Shown here in pieces: positions 1 through 13,800 of a stretch of 64,000 bases of DNA (within the stretch, counting starts at the first letter, position 1; each line of letters opens with the position of its first letter). This DNA comes from Phaseolus vulgaris. Its lineage: Eukaryota; Streptophyta; Magnoliopsida; Fabales; Fabaceae. The position numbers were made by a program, and so were the translations under genes. A model generated the notes under the pieces. It was not told the DNA's origin. It searched no databases and saw nothing but the letters and a program-made list of their open reading frames with translations. The stretch is taken from positions 43,680,672-43,744,671 of the forward strand of contig NC_023759.2 in the NCBI RefSeq assembly GCF_000499845.2, in the 5' to 3' direction.

Positions 1-996
1 CTTATTAATATCAACACATATATACATAAAATAATAATAAAAATATAAATTTGATAGAAATATTATAACTAAAGTTACACGGAGACTTGTATTGTTTTTC
101 CCCTTTGTTGCCCATAGATAATTTGAATTTAGGCTAGTTGTTTGTTTGAGGCCTAAAATGAAAGGCCCATTAATATTACATTCTAGGCAATTTCTTTTTA
201 CATTCCTATAATTTCTTCTTGAACTTCCAAAAGTCTACTAAAAAATCATTTTGTCTTTAGTAAAAATAATAAGTAATCCTAAATCCATACACCCTTCGTC
301 TTCTTCACCCCTTTAGCACCCCTTTAACAAAGACCTCCACATCTGATCCTGGAATATCACTTTTGATTTTTGTTCACATATAGTTGTTTTACCAATTCAA
401 ATAGTACTAAAATGATAAAAAGTCATACGAGGAAACCTTTGAAAAATATTTGAAAATCTAAAGGTTGGTTATGAATCTCAAAAGCTTAAAAGAAAAAGGT
501 TGCAACCATGGTTGAATGGTAAACTGTTCAAATTGATGGAAGATACAAAAGAAACGAATATGAAAGAGATGATAATATTATTGGACATGATGGAGAAAGA
601 ATTGAAGAGGGAGAATCCAATGAAGTAGAAGACCTAATTGATGATTAAGACAAATAAAAGGATGGACAAGATGAAGATGATGAAAACATGGGAAAATAGA
701 TGGAATATGTGCAATTAGAGAATGAAGATAGGAACGTGAAAAAGATACACAATCAAAAAGTGAGAACTATAACAAAGAGACTAACGCATCTAGGGTTATC
801 ATGAGGATGACAACAAGCTTAGGTTTTTAATTTGAATTCATAGGTTTGAAAAAAGTAGAAGCGGAGAGGTGAAAATTGATAAAGGATTGAAACAGGAAAG
901 CAAAAGAAGGAAATTATGAACTCAAGCAAAGTTATTAGCCACAACTCTAACTCAAGTTATGAATTTAAAATAACATTATGAATTGGATCATTTACT
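1..996. other. Upstream flank, no gene recognised
   Basis: AT-rich flank. Positions about 470-780 are purine-rich and translate, with stops, into acidic Asp/Glu-rich peptides in the + direction; I could not assign this to a family. It may be an old gene or transposon scrap. Confidence 0.5.
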
Positions 997-1332
997 AACT
1001 TTATATTATGGATTGGTTAATATGTGATATAACCCAACTTTACAAGAAGATGACCCGAAACACTTACTTAATCACTTGGTAAAGTTTGTGTCCAGTGACA
1101 ATCTTCATCGAGTTATCACCTTATCTTGCTAATCACAATCTTAATCCAAGTGAAAATCATAAAAATAAGTGTAATTGCAATTCAATTCATTTCAATATGA
1201 GAGGTATTTATGAATCCCAAAATACATTAGGGATTGACCAATATTCAATACAACTTTATATTTTTGATTGACCAATCTCAAATGTATTTTTTAATGCATA
1301 AATACGTTTTGGCTAATCCATAATATAAAGTT
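997..1332. mobile_element. MITE-like element with ~24-bp inverted termini
   Basis: AACTTTATATTATGGATTGG at 997-1016 is matched in inverted orientation by TAATCCATAATATAAAGTT at 1314-1332; over about 24 bp only two bases differ. The interior has no coding sequence and repeats the words ATTGACCAAT and AATACATTA. Size (336 bp) and AT-richness fit a MITE; no clear target-site duplication was seen. Confidence 0.5.
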
Positions 1333-1462
1333 GGTAGAGAGTCCAATCTCAAACATGTTTCTAGATCCATAAATACATTATGTATTGGACAATCCAAAAT
1401 ATCTCATATGGAAATACATTATGTTTTAGACAATCCATAATACATAAAATCAATCTTACTAT

Positions 1463-1506
1463 ATTTTGGATTATGTAGTCCAGAAAAATTACATAATCCA
1501 AAATTA
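1463..1506. repeat. Short hairpin with GGATTATGTA arms
   Basis: TTTTGGATTATGTA at 1464-1477 is the inverse of TACATAATCCAAAA at about 1491-1504, separated by a 13-base loop. The same GGATTATGTA core recurs four times at 62901-63063. Confidence 0.6.
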
Positions 1507-1632
1507 AAAAAAGAAACCAATAAACTAACTAGAGATGAAAATCACCACCTATCACTGCCACCAAAGCAACAAACTCTACAAGCTTTACCACTAAACTCAT
1601 TCATGTATAACAAGGAAACCCCATGACCTAAA

Positions 1633-1645
1633 ACTATTTATAGAA
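1633..1645 (+). promoter_or_regulatory. TATA-like box upstream of HisRS
   Basis: ACTATTTATAGAA lies about 200 bases before the start codon, the only good TATA-like word in the proximal flank. The transcript start is unknown, and housekeeping promoters are often TATA-less. Confidence 0.3.
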
Positions 1646-1838
1646 GGGTATTTTTGGAATTAAAAGAATTATGGAGATGCATGGAGAAAATATGGGAGTG
1701 TAGGAAGTAATTAACAACATTCTACCTGTTCCTGTCCATCTATCTTGCATTTCCATCCATCAAACTAAGCTCCACACAATACACAGTGAGGAACACCTGA
1801 CACAAAACAAAAGAAAAGAAAAGCTAAGCTTCACTGCC

Positions 1839-4800
1839 ATGCCTGCAACGTCATTCTCGTGTTCGTTCCTCTCCCTGCAACCACGCTTCAATTCCTACGT
1901 CAACCCTATTTTCCGTTCACTCACCTTCCAACTCTCTTCTTCACCTTTCCCGTTCAATGCACCCTTCTCCAGCATTAGAATCCGCTGTTCGCTTTCGCGA
2001 CCGGCGGAAACCAATTCTACGACCGGCGGCAGGTCTGGCGCGTTAACTCCTGGTCCCTCCGTCGGCGGCGATGTTCAGAAAATCGACGTGAATCCTCCCA
2101 AGGGGACGCGCGACTTCCCGCCCGAAGACATGCGCTTGCGCAACTGGCTCTTCAACCATTTCAAAGAGGTGTGTGTGGTTTTGGATACGAATTACTCATT
2201 GCCGTTTTGTTCTTGTGCCTGTTTCAGCTCGATTGTTGTTTTTTCTTTTGACAATTTGGTCTTTCAATGTGAGGATCAGGTTTCCTGGTTGTACGGATTC
2301 GAAGAGGTTGATTATCCGGTGCTTGAGTCGGAGGCTTTGTTCACTAGGAAAGCAGGAGAAGAGATTAAGGACCAGGTATCTCTTTCGCTTTATCGTTTTT
2401 GTTCATATTCACTATGACATCTTACTATTAACATCTCAACAGATAAAGAAGGCTCTGAAACTACTAATTCCCTAGTTTTTAGTTTGACTGTGACATCAAT
2501 CAATTAGTGTTTTCGTAAAGGTGATGTCAGTGGACTTTGAATTATACTCGTGCTCCATTTGTTTGTTCAGTATTGCTAGTTTGAACTCTAGTTATGTAAT
2601 TTGTGCCTTCTTTCAACTGGTCTGAATTACTTTATCTTAAAGTTTTCTGCACTTCATAGTTGCATTATGCTTGGGACAATGATAAACTCTGTGTTTTTCT
2701 TTGTTTAGCGCTCCGGTGATGATTTTGATGAGTTACTTGGTTTAATATTTTATATGATGGATAATGTCTTAGGTGTTAATCTGTCATTCTATGTTTATTG
2801 TCACGAGTCTCTGATAGACATGCTTCCTCCTTCCTTATCTTGTTGTTTTAGTTGTAGTATAGTCCTGTAGATAAGCATTAAAACTCCAAATACTTATTAT
2901 CAGCATTGAGCTAACTGATTATTTACTGTTTCATAAATCATATTGAGAAGAAAGTCATTTATGTTTGATTAAGTGCATGTTGTTTTGTGTCTGGCCAAGT
3001 TAAACGCAGCTTCATGATCTACATACAAGCGGAAGCTACTTTAAGTTTCATTTTTTAACATCCGATAAATGGGTCTTAGATTCTAAATGCCAATGCAAAT
3101 AAGTTATAATTTTTTAAAAATGATCTTGGTGTTTCCCTGTTTCGGCAGTTGAGGCTACTTCTCTATTATTCTGCACACTACACATAGACAATTAATACAT
3201 TGAAAATCAGACAATATGCTGCGTGCAGCGAGTCTTATTGGCGTCATTCTATTCATTGACTTCATTAGGAATTGCTAGAATAGAGCCATGGTGTGGCTTT
3301 AAGGTATTTAGAGGCTATGCTTTTAATTTTCCTAGTAGCACAACTATAATTAGGTTATTTCGAGCTAGACATGTATGCATGATTGAGTGTGTGATATAGT
3401 TTTTGTGTCACACAAACAGCATGCCCGTGGTGTGCTTAAAATATTAGCATTTTAATCAAATATCTTTTAATAAAAAAGTTTATTAAGAGAGCAGATAATG
3501 CAAATACATTAAGGAATTTTTACTAAATACTAAAATATATACTTTTGAATTTGCAGCTTTATTGTTTTGAAGATCGGGGAAATCGCCGTGTTGCATTAAG
3601 GCCTGAACTTACTCCTTCTTTGGCAAGGCTGGTGATACAGAAAGGGTAAGGTTAATTCTTATGCTCATATTTTAGGGTTTTCCTATATTTGCAGTTTTGA
3701 TATTAATCTATGCCAGAAAAGTTAAGCTTTAATATACTTAACTTTAATATCTTGTATATGAATGCCAACTTCTCTTTTTCATGTTTGTTCTATAACTTCT
3801 AGGAAGTCGGTGTCATTACCAATTAAGTGGTTCACTGTTGGACAATGTTGGCGGTATGAGAGAATGACAAGGGGCCGTCGTCGTGAGCACTACCAGTGGA
3901 ACATGGATATTATTGGTGTTCCTGGGGTTATGGTATGTGCTGCCTGATATACGCACTTTTTGAAGTTATGGATTGTCCTCTTTCTGGTCAAATGTTTCAT
4001 GATTGATTCAGAAAGCTAGGCACTAAGGTGTCATCAGTTAGTAGTTGTGCCATTATAATTATGTTTGTGTAGCATTTAGCTTGTTATGGTAAGATATCCT
4101 TTTAGTAGTGATTGCTTTCTTTTATTCATTTTCCCTTCTCTTGTAACAATACAGAAACCTGTGCCTTCTATTTGTAGTCTAGTCAGAAAGTAATGAAAAT
4201 TTCTGAACGTTCTTTGTTATTAAGTCATGAGATGTGTTGTTTTTTTGTTTTATATTTTGTTTTTGACATGCTTTTGGTTGAGTTTTTATGGTTGTTTTGC
4301 ATTATGTACCTCATTTTAAAATTTTGAATGATGGTACTTTTAATATTGTTGAATGCATTGGACTATAATCTATTATATGTATTTTTTTACCATGCTTCTT
4401 TTGATGTTGTAGGCTGAAGCAGAGCTTATATCTTCTGTTGTCACTTTGTTTAAGCGAATAGGAATCACAGAATCAGATGTTGGATTTAAGGTTTCCAGTC
4501 GAAAGGTGGAGATTTCATTTTCATTGTATGTGTCAGATAGCCTATTTAACACATGGTGAATATTTAAATTGCTTTTACTAGAAATCAGGGATGCAATTAA
4601 TTATCACAATTTTAGTGATTTGATTTATTCTTATGTATTTATGAGGGATTTTGCTATGCTCTAATACATGATTATAAATAATACTCATGTAAACGCACAA
4701 CATATCTCCCTCATTGTATTGCACATCTCCCTTCTTCGGGGTTTATATTTAGTTCTATTACCTGAACATGCGACTTGTGAATTTAAAGATTTAACTGGTC

Positions 4801-7800
4801 AAGATGTATGATAGATTGAATTTATCAAATTCTTTTAGCTATATGCTCTACATTTGTGGTTGAAAAGTCATTGAAATGTTGGTTTAAGGGATGTTGCTAT
4901 GGGCAAGAACATAGGGTTGGGGTCTTCCCTAACATAGTGTGTTGTTAAATCTTGGTTAAAAAATAGACTTTGTTTGGTTTAGTAGTACCTAGGAGTATGT
5001 TAGATATATATCCTATATTTTTGCACAATACAAACTAAGTCCTTCCTTGCCGTGTTTGTTTTGACACTTTTTGGTCACATGCCTGTTTTGCATGATTGTT
5101 TTATCTTCATTTATTGTGACAATTAATTAATAATATTTTGTCAAGTGCATTGTCACTGGGTTAATGCATGTAGTTTGTTTCAACTTTGTAGATAAACGGA
5201 GTCTGCATACAGCTTTAGTTCTAACATTTAACTTAATTCGTATGGTTCTTTTTATTGCTTTGGTTTATGACAGTCTTTTACTCTGTTGGATATCTCCTTA
5301 CTGTACAGGTTCTACAGGAAGTACTAAATTGTTATTCAGTGCCAGAATATTTATTTGGCAAGGTCTGCGTCATTATTGATAAAGTGAGTGATACGTAATG
5401 TTGCTCTTTCAGTTTATTTTTCTAATTGTTGATGCTGCTGTAGCATTCTTGATCCTTATTTGTCCATGAAAAAAAATATATGATAAGGGATCATGATAAC
5501 TTCTATTTGTTCCTGTGGATTGTTAATGACAAAAAACATGTAGAAGTTGAACCAAAAGGCTGAAGCTAAGATCAAATGCCATTAAATTTCCATGTACTAT
5601 AGCTAGTTCATGTTTATTGGATAAATGATATTTCACATCACCCAACATAATGCTAAAATTATATGCGAAATTCAGTCCTAGTACAGAATATGCTTTTACT
5701 ATATTTGTTAAAAGGAAGTGATTAAGTCTGTGTGAACTACACAAGGAAGGAAATACTCATGTTAGGTGTACAAGAATAATTACAAAAAACTACATGAATA
5801 TGTAACTAACCCTAGTTAAGTAATACAAGAATATGATATGCCTAATTTACAATATTATTATAGTTAAAATTTCTTGGATTCTCACATATATAATTAATTT
5901 GAGGACCTACCAATGAGTTGGTGAAAATATTCGCCAATTAATTATTTAAATTGAAAAACTAGTGATGTCTTTGGATATGATCTTGCATTTTACTTAGGCA
6001 TGTGCTCTTTACTCCGATAACACTCGACGACAGTATGGTGTTAGGATTTGATGAATCTTCTTTCTGTCTAACAATTTGACGACCCTATGTCTACGTCTTT
6101 GGGATGAGTTCATGTGGCCCTTATGATTATAATGAACTACTCCCTCTTGTTGCTTCAAATCCAACTCAGGCTAAGAAGGAGCAAGAGAACAACACCTTTA
6201 TTGCACTGGCTGTTTATGGCTTGCTGTCAGTGTGGTGCTACATTAGATAAGATCCTTGGATCCCTTATGGCCCCAGTGATGACATTTACCTCTTTCATGC
6301 ATCTTCTAATTCCTCTGAAGCACACCATCAAGACCCCTACCTCTACTATCAGGGATACATCAACCCTTTCTTCCCAAAGTAGCACTTCTAGGTGGTCATG
6401 CACAGGGTTCTTAAGTTCCAAAAGTTGCCACAAGTGTGATCGCTATCATTCTGCTCGACATACTATTGATTGATGATGGAAGGTACATGTTTAATCACCT
6501 TTCTTGACCAATGTGTCTCAAGCGTTCTTTGTTGATCCTACTATGACTTCTACTTCAATGACTGATCAACCCCTTATGACTATGACTACATATTACAACC
6601 TTGTATGCTGGTATGTGAGTTGCTAGACCTTTTGTGCTATTGCTGTGGTGGCTCACTATGGTAAATGTACTGCTTGCATCTCTTACTCTCCTTCCTTGGG
6701 ACCACAGATACTTGATTTTGGCGCTTTAGACCATAGACTTGGTAATTGATCTTTTTGGAAAATGGATATAGGCCACATGTAGTAAGATGGATTTTTCAAG
6801 TCCAAGTTTTGAATCCCAAAGGATTATTGTAATACTCAAGTAAAAACATGTTTGTTTATTAAATTAGTTTAAGGTTGTAATTGTAAATGCATGTATTTTG
6901 TTGCAAAGTAGAAAAAAATAGTAAAGCAAAAGAAATCAAACTTTGGACAAGTAGTTAAATGGTTGGCAAGAACAACGAAGGGATTTTATAGATATTAAGA
7001 TTGTTGTAGGTGGAATCAATTGTTCCATGACAAAGGTTAGGTGGATCAAGTCACAATTGAAATGTGGCGCTTGTGTTGTTGCACTCTTAAGTAGAAAGAG
7101 TTGTGGCCTGATTATCAACTATAACTTTTGCCTATTAATAAGCGTTCAATTCAACAATTAGTAGATATGACAAGGTCACGAGTTAGATTTCCAGTGGGAC
7201 AATTGTTTAGGGGAGATTGTTACAAGTTGCACAATTGTCCTATGGCGTAGGCTAGGTGAACCGAGTCACAATTGAAGAGTTCGACTCCCAGTGAGACAAT
7301 TGTTGAGGGGGAGATTGTTACAGGTGACATCAATTGTCTCGTGGCGGAGGCTAGGTGGGTCAAATCAAATCGAGACGCTTGGGTTGTTCCACTCTTAAGT
7401 AGAAAGTGTTGCGTCCTGACTAACTATGAGCCTAATAGTAAGCAATCAATCCAACAGAGATGTCAGGGTTGAGTTTCTCTAAACTACCCCTCATGCAAAT
7501 CACTATAATTACTTATTGTTAGTAAATTCCAACTATATCATCAACTTCAAATCTTAATCTCTTAAGCAAATGAACCTAAAGCAATTGATTATAATCGATC
7601 ACTTGAGAATTACGATCAATTTGTCAGCATAGATTAAGAGTTGAAAGATGCCTAATTAAAATTAGCCTATTCCTACTATTAATTTCTATTGGGTCCAGAA
7701 TTCTAGGTTCAAAAGGTGATCAAGCTCAATTAAAATCTCAATTAATCAAGTAAAAGGTGATCAAGCTTATACGGACATTATATTGAGAAGAACAATATAA

Positions 7801-10800
7801 TCATAAAAACTTTGATAAAATAAAATAGAAATTTGCCAAGGAATTTGGAGAAATATCCATAACTTAGGTTTTTTGGCCCCTAAAAATTGCACCACAGGCA
7901 GCCTACCAGACAAACCTTTTGAATCCCCTATTGGTTGACCCTTGTGCAGGTGACTTTTTTATCATTATTGAACAATGACACAATGAAATATTTTTTCAGG
8001 AGCTCTATTAACCAACCAATCATGGTCATTTTATTTCCCTATGTATCTATCCTATTAGTTTAAGGTAAGATTCTCAAGAAATTATCTTTAGTGGATGTCT
8101 GTAATATGTCTTTATATTCAATAACATTCTCCTAGGGGCCAACAAAGCAAATGAATAAGCAATATTACAAACCTTTATTGTCACAAAAAGAAACCTGTAT
8201 GTGTGGACTAATAGATCGTGAGTTTTATTTGTTGTAAAATGTCATATTGTGTGGGTATCCCCCTTTATTTTTCTTTTGGATCAATATGGTTTTACCCCAT
8301 TTTTAGTTCATGTCTATGTAATAATTGAAATTTCATATTCTTGTCTTTGTCTACTGTTGATAAAGATGTGATCATAATATCAAAGATTTTTTTTTAATAA
8401 AAGAATTGTTAATTTGGTACAGATTGAGAAAATTCCAGTTGACGAGATAAAGAAAGAGTTGAAAGCTGTTGGTCTATCACAAGAGGCTGTCCAGAAGCTG
8501 TTGCAAGTACTTTCTGTGAAGTCATTGGCAGAGTTAGAAGGTTAACCCTCTACAATTTTCTGAAATCTTATATCTTGTAGGGAATACTAGAAAAACACTA
8601 TAAAATAGCCTGTTTGTTGTAAATAAGGGATTATTAGGATAAAAATATCCTAATATTACCTTAGTAATTTGAATAAAATATCCTTAGAATCTTCACTTTT
8701 GTTCCAGCAGATTTAATTTTAACTTTTAAGAGAATGTGATTGTTACAAAATAGGAGTTGATAATGTAATTAGTATGATCGAAATTAATAATATATTTCTT
8801 TATTCTCTCTCATTTTTGAAGTCTGTTGTAGCATTGTGCCAGATGTATCATTTCCTTATGTTATGGCCTGTAAATGATGAAAAGTTCATTATTTTTCTTG
8901 GTCAACTTCTTTGCTTTGTTTCTTTTTCTTGTAAATAATGAGAGAAATATAATGTTCCCGTTTTTGTTGTGTTATTTACTTCTAAGTACTTGAAGGCTGT
9001 CAATGGCACCACAAATTGCGTGTACTATCAATTAGTTTGCAAAATCAAGTCATAGAACTTACAAAAAATATAAATTTGGTTGTATTCAGAGAGACTTGGG
9101 AGCAGTGGGGAAGCACTTGCTGATCTGAAACAGCTATTCTCTCTTGCTGAAAAAACTGGTTTCTCGAAATGGCTTCAATTTGATGCGTCAGTTGTTCGAG
9201 GTCTTGCTTACTACACTGGTATTGTATTTGAGGTTAGAATTTCATGGATGATACCAAATAGATGTTATAGTTTACATCAATTTAAATAATGAGTTAGGAC
9301 CGTTTTTGACTAAAATCTTGTTTGTGGATTACATGTGTTGCATAATTCTGTACTTCTCTAGTTGGACTTATTCTATGACAAGTGTGTAAAAGGTTCGTTC
9401 AAATATTGAGAAGTTTTTCTTGGGGCTTGTGTTTTCAAATTTAAACACTTCATGCTTAATGTCACTGAAAAATAATTTAAGATTAATGGCTTGTGTAACA
9501 AAATTTGTGATAATTGACTTTGACAAATAAAGGTTGAAGTCTGTTTTATTAATCGCAAGCATAGCAATTGGTGCAAGTATTCGATGAGTAAGAGATCCTT
9601 GCCATAGGGACCAATACAATAGTTGACATATTACAAAATTCAGTATGTTGAAATATGATTTCAATTGATTTGTAATATTATAAGAAACAAGAGTTTAAAT
9701 AAACAAAAAATTAAAACAAAATGTATAATTAAGCTGTAGACGAATTTTATCAAACATGTGGAGGGTAGCAAAACCCAGATTACTCGAGGATTGTAAGATG
9801 TGGTTTAATTTCCCAAACTCTTTTTTCATGCATCTAGTAAACCAGTTCTAATTAAGTTTAAAGTTTATTTATTAATGTCGACACAAAAGATAGTTCAAAA
9901 CCTAATCCCTTAGTGAGAGAGTCTAAGTTCCTTTGTTGAACTATCAATCCCTTGAGTAGCGTAACTGGGCAACTTGCTTTAAGAACAAGGGGTTTTAAAA
10001 GATGACTAATGAGCTTTGCTCTATTCTTAGATACAAAACCCATGAGGTCCTCTTTACCGAGTCAAGGTTCAAAATCATTTTCCAACTACATTCAAACTAT
10101 AAATCTTTTAAAGAACATAAACCCAATACAAGTACTAAGCACGTAGAAGGAGACAAATAACGAATGATAAACATAGATTAGTTCTTACAGTAGATACATG
10201 AGGAAGAGTCCCAGCTATGTCAAACCCCAATAACGAAGGATTTAGCTTCAATGAGCCTTCAAAATGGATTTGGTGCAATCTTACAAATCTTCAATGGCTC
10301 TTCCAGTTTCTCATTTCTTCTTTCTCTGCAATGAAACTTCACAATCTAATACAATTCCAAATGATTAAAACTATAAACCTACTCATTTTAAAATAAATTA
10401 GGTGCATTCTTCAAAGGCTCTCTTCCCGTTTCTCATTATTCTTTTTCTGCAATGAAACAACACAATCTAATACAAGTTCTAAAGGATTAAATCAATAAAC
10501 CTACTCATTTAATAACTAGATTAGCATAAAAATTATTAAAAGGAAGATCTAGGTAAAGAAAATGTAAGATAGATACCAAGACATGTAGGCATACAAAACA
10601 TTTAATAAAAGTGCTCAATGAAAACCATAATCTTGATTTAGCAATTTTTCATTTGTTTGATGATTTTAAAATAATAGTTTGTAGTCCTTCATAAGACATT
10701 GTGAAGTTTGTACATACTTATGTTACATGGAGGCCGAGCTTGATACATTCAAATTCTGTGACATGTAAGATCCTAGGTTATAGAATTATTCCTTGATCTA

Positions 10801-13800
10801 CAAGAGGATTAAATGCATACATTTCCTATCTTTCCACTATATATGTTTTGCTCTTGATAAATCCTTTTATATTAAAAGGGAAAAAGAAAGAGTATATACT
10901 TTATAGGCAACTAAACTATCATGTTACTAATGCTTACAGAGAAAGAATATATCGGAGTCTTACTGGCAATATTTTAGTGTGACCAAGTTACATTCTTTAT
11001 GATTCTTTCCACTTGTTTTAATATGTTGCTATTGTATATATTTGGTGTTGTATTGCTTTCTTTCAAGTGATTAAATTTCTTCAGTAGGGTTTTGACCGAG
11101 AAGGAAAGCTGCGAGCAATTTGTGGTGGTGGCCGATATGATCATTTATTCTCAACTTTTGGTGCTGATGACATTGCTGCTTGTGGTTTTGGATTTGGTGA
11201 TGCAGTTATAGTGGAAGTAAGTCTATAGCTTCAGTAGCAAGAGATATTCAAAGCCACAATGTTTCTATATTAAACCATTCTGTGTATTTTCATAAATTCT
11301 ATCTGCCTTAATCTATTACGTCTCTTAAAGTTTAGGACTAGGCAGTATATACAGTGAGGCAAAATGTGAAAAACTATTCAATTCAATAATGTTGCTGCTT
11401 ATCTATACAAATAGTGTTAGAAAGCTCGTCTTTTGTTTCAATAGCTTTGAGAGCAATACTATTCTGTCTCACTGCAACATATCAACACAAATATCCATAG
11501 AAGGGATTGGATTTTGATTTAAAATCCATCCTATGCAGGTCTCAAATTCTGGTCTTAGTTTCATCAGGAACTGATCACGTTTGTTCTCCTCTTGAACTGT
11601 TTGACAGTGCCCCCTTGGGTAATTTTGCATTGTTAAAAGCAGAATATTCACCCCACAAATCAGGAAACAGGATAGTAGTGCTCAATGACAAATTTCCTTG
11701 GATGAAGTTTCTGATCTCCAATTCCAAATGGAAATGACGTGCACTGTTGTTCTAATTATATATCAGTTTCAAATATTTCCATATTTCTGTTGCTGTAGAG
11801 AATGACCCTAGATTGCCCACCATATGTGGTTCAATTGAACCTAATACAAGGTATGATACATGCATCTTCAGCATCCCATGTTCGAAGTTCTTGGTTGGCT
11901 TTGGAAGTTGGACTAGTCCTATCAACATGACCCACAATTCCTTCCCTTTCACAAATATTTTGAATTGAAATTCCCAACTAAAATAATTTTTCCCATTGAA
12001 TCGAACAATACAATTTTATCTAGACATGATTAACCAAGAACATATTCTCACCAAAGAAGATTTCAAGAATTTGAACATGAAGAACCCAATAAAAATTTGG
12101 ATTAGGAAGTGCAAACAAGATGCAAAAGCTCCTATAGCATAACAAGAGACTTAGGGTTTTCAATTAAAACTCTGATACTATATCAAATTTAACTAAATGA
12201 CTTTCATCACCGAGAGAATTCCTTTTAATAAGAAATGTTATACAAGGAAGCTTTGCCTAATACACGACTAACTTACAACCATTCAAAATTGTCAAGAGAA
12301 GGGGAATTTGAGAAAGATGTTCACTTCAGATGAATGAAGTAAGGACAAGTTGTCTAAGGAAGCTAAAGGGAGGGAAGCTACAAAAATTGTTCTTATGCCT
12401 TCATTTTGGAATCATGTTGTATTTACTCTCAAAGTCTTGACTCCTTTTGTTCATGTACTTCGTCTGGTGGATGGGGAAAGAAAAGTAGCTTTGGGCTATA
12501 TATATGAAGCCATGGAGAAAGCCAAGGAAACAATAATGAAGTCATTTAGTAACAATGAAAGTAAATACAAGGATGTATTTACAATCAATGATAATAGATG
12601 GACATGCCAACTTCATTTTTGAACCTAGAGTTCTATTATTCCTACCCATAAATGGAATATGATTTAGAAGTTACAAATGGATTGTATGCTTACATCAAGA
12701 GGTTGGTGCCACGTAAAGATGTGCAAAAAATATTTTAACTGAGTTACCTCCTTAAACGCTTTCTAAATTGCTTTAAGATATAAATTATATCATATAATAG
12801 TTACATTCTAAGTTACTTTTATAGCTCAATGGTGGAAGAATTATGAGCACACAACTCCCAACTTGCAAAACTAGCAATTAAGATTTTAAGTTTGACATGT
12901 AGTTCGTCGGGGTGTGAGCACAATTGGAGTATATTTGAGCAAGTAATAACTATTGTTCATGACATGACTCATTCAATTATTATCTTTTTTGTAGAATGTA
13001 GAAAGAAATTAATTTACATTTTACTTACTCATAATGCAAATTCATTAAAAAAAAGGAACATGCATGACCACAAAAGGTTGCATGGTTTGGTTTAGATAAA
13101 GTATAACCAACTACTTGCTCAAAGATACAATATTAGGGATGAAATAGACCCTATTGTACTGATTGACATTGATGAATGCAAGGAGTGGTTAGTGGGACAA
13201 GTAGATGATGATAATGATGATGAAGGGGAGGGAAATGAGTTGGTTTTTTATGATGATCCCAATCTTAATTGGAAAATTGTTTATGAAGCTTCAGGTGTTG
13301 GATAACCAATAACTTATACAAGGAGACAAACAACTAGTAAAAGAAAGCAACCATCAAGTGGTGGTATTGTCATTGGATCTTCCCATGCTTCTAAGAAAGG
13401 TCCAGGTGCCACTTCAACCCTAACAAGGATGGGCAAAGAGAATATTCATATTGGGGTTGAGAATGAATTGCATGATAACTTTGATTTTAAGTTGTCAAAA
13501 TTACTTAACTTTGACAAACTTCAGGTGTTGAAGAACTAATAACTTATACAAGGAAACAAGCAACCGGTAAAAGAAAGCAACCATCAAGTGGTGGTATTGT
13601 CATTGGATCTTCCCATGCTTATAAGAAAGGTCCAGTTGCAACTTCAACCCCAACAAGGATGGGCAAAGAGAATATTCAAATTGGGGCTGAGAATGAATTA
13701 CATGATAGCTATGATTTTGAGTTTGAAAAATTACTTAATCTCTAAAGGGGAAGAGGAGGAGGGATATGTCCCATTGGATAATATTGAAGACAATTATGTT

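Noticed and set aside
7270..7300. tRNA-like GAGTTCGACTCCC
   Set aside because: Resembles a T-arm but has no acceptor stem or D-arm partner; it is part of the internal region of the TRIM-like element.
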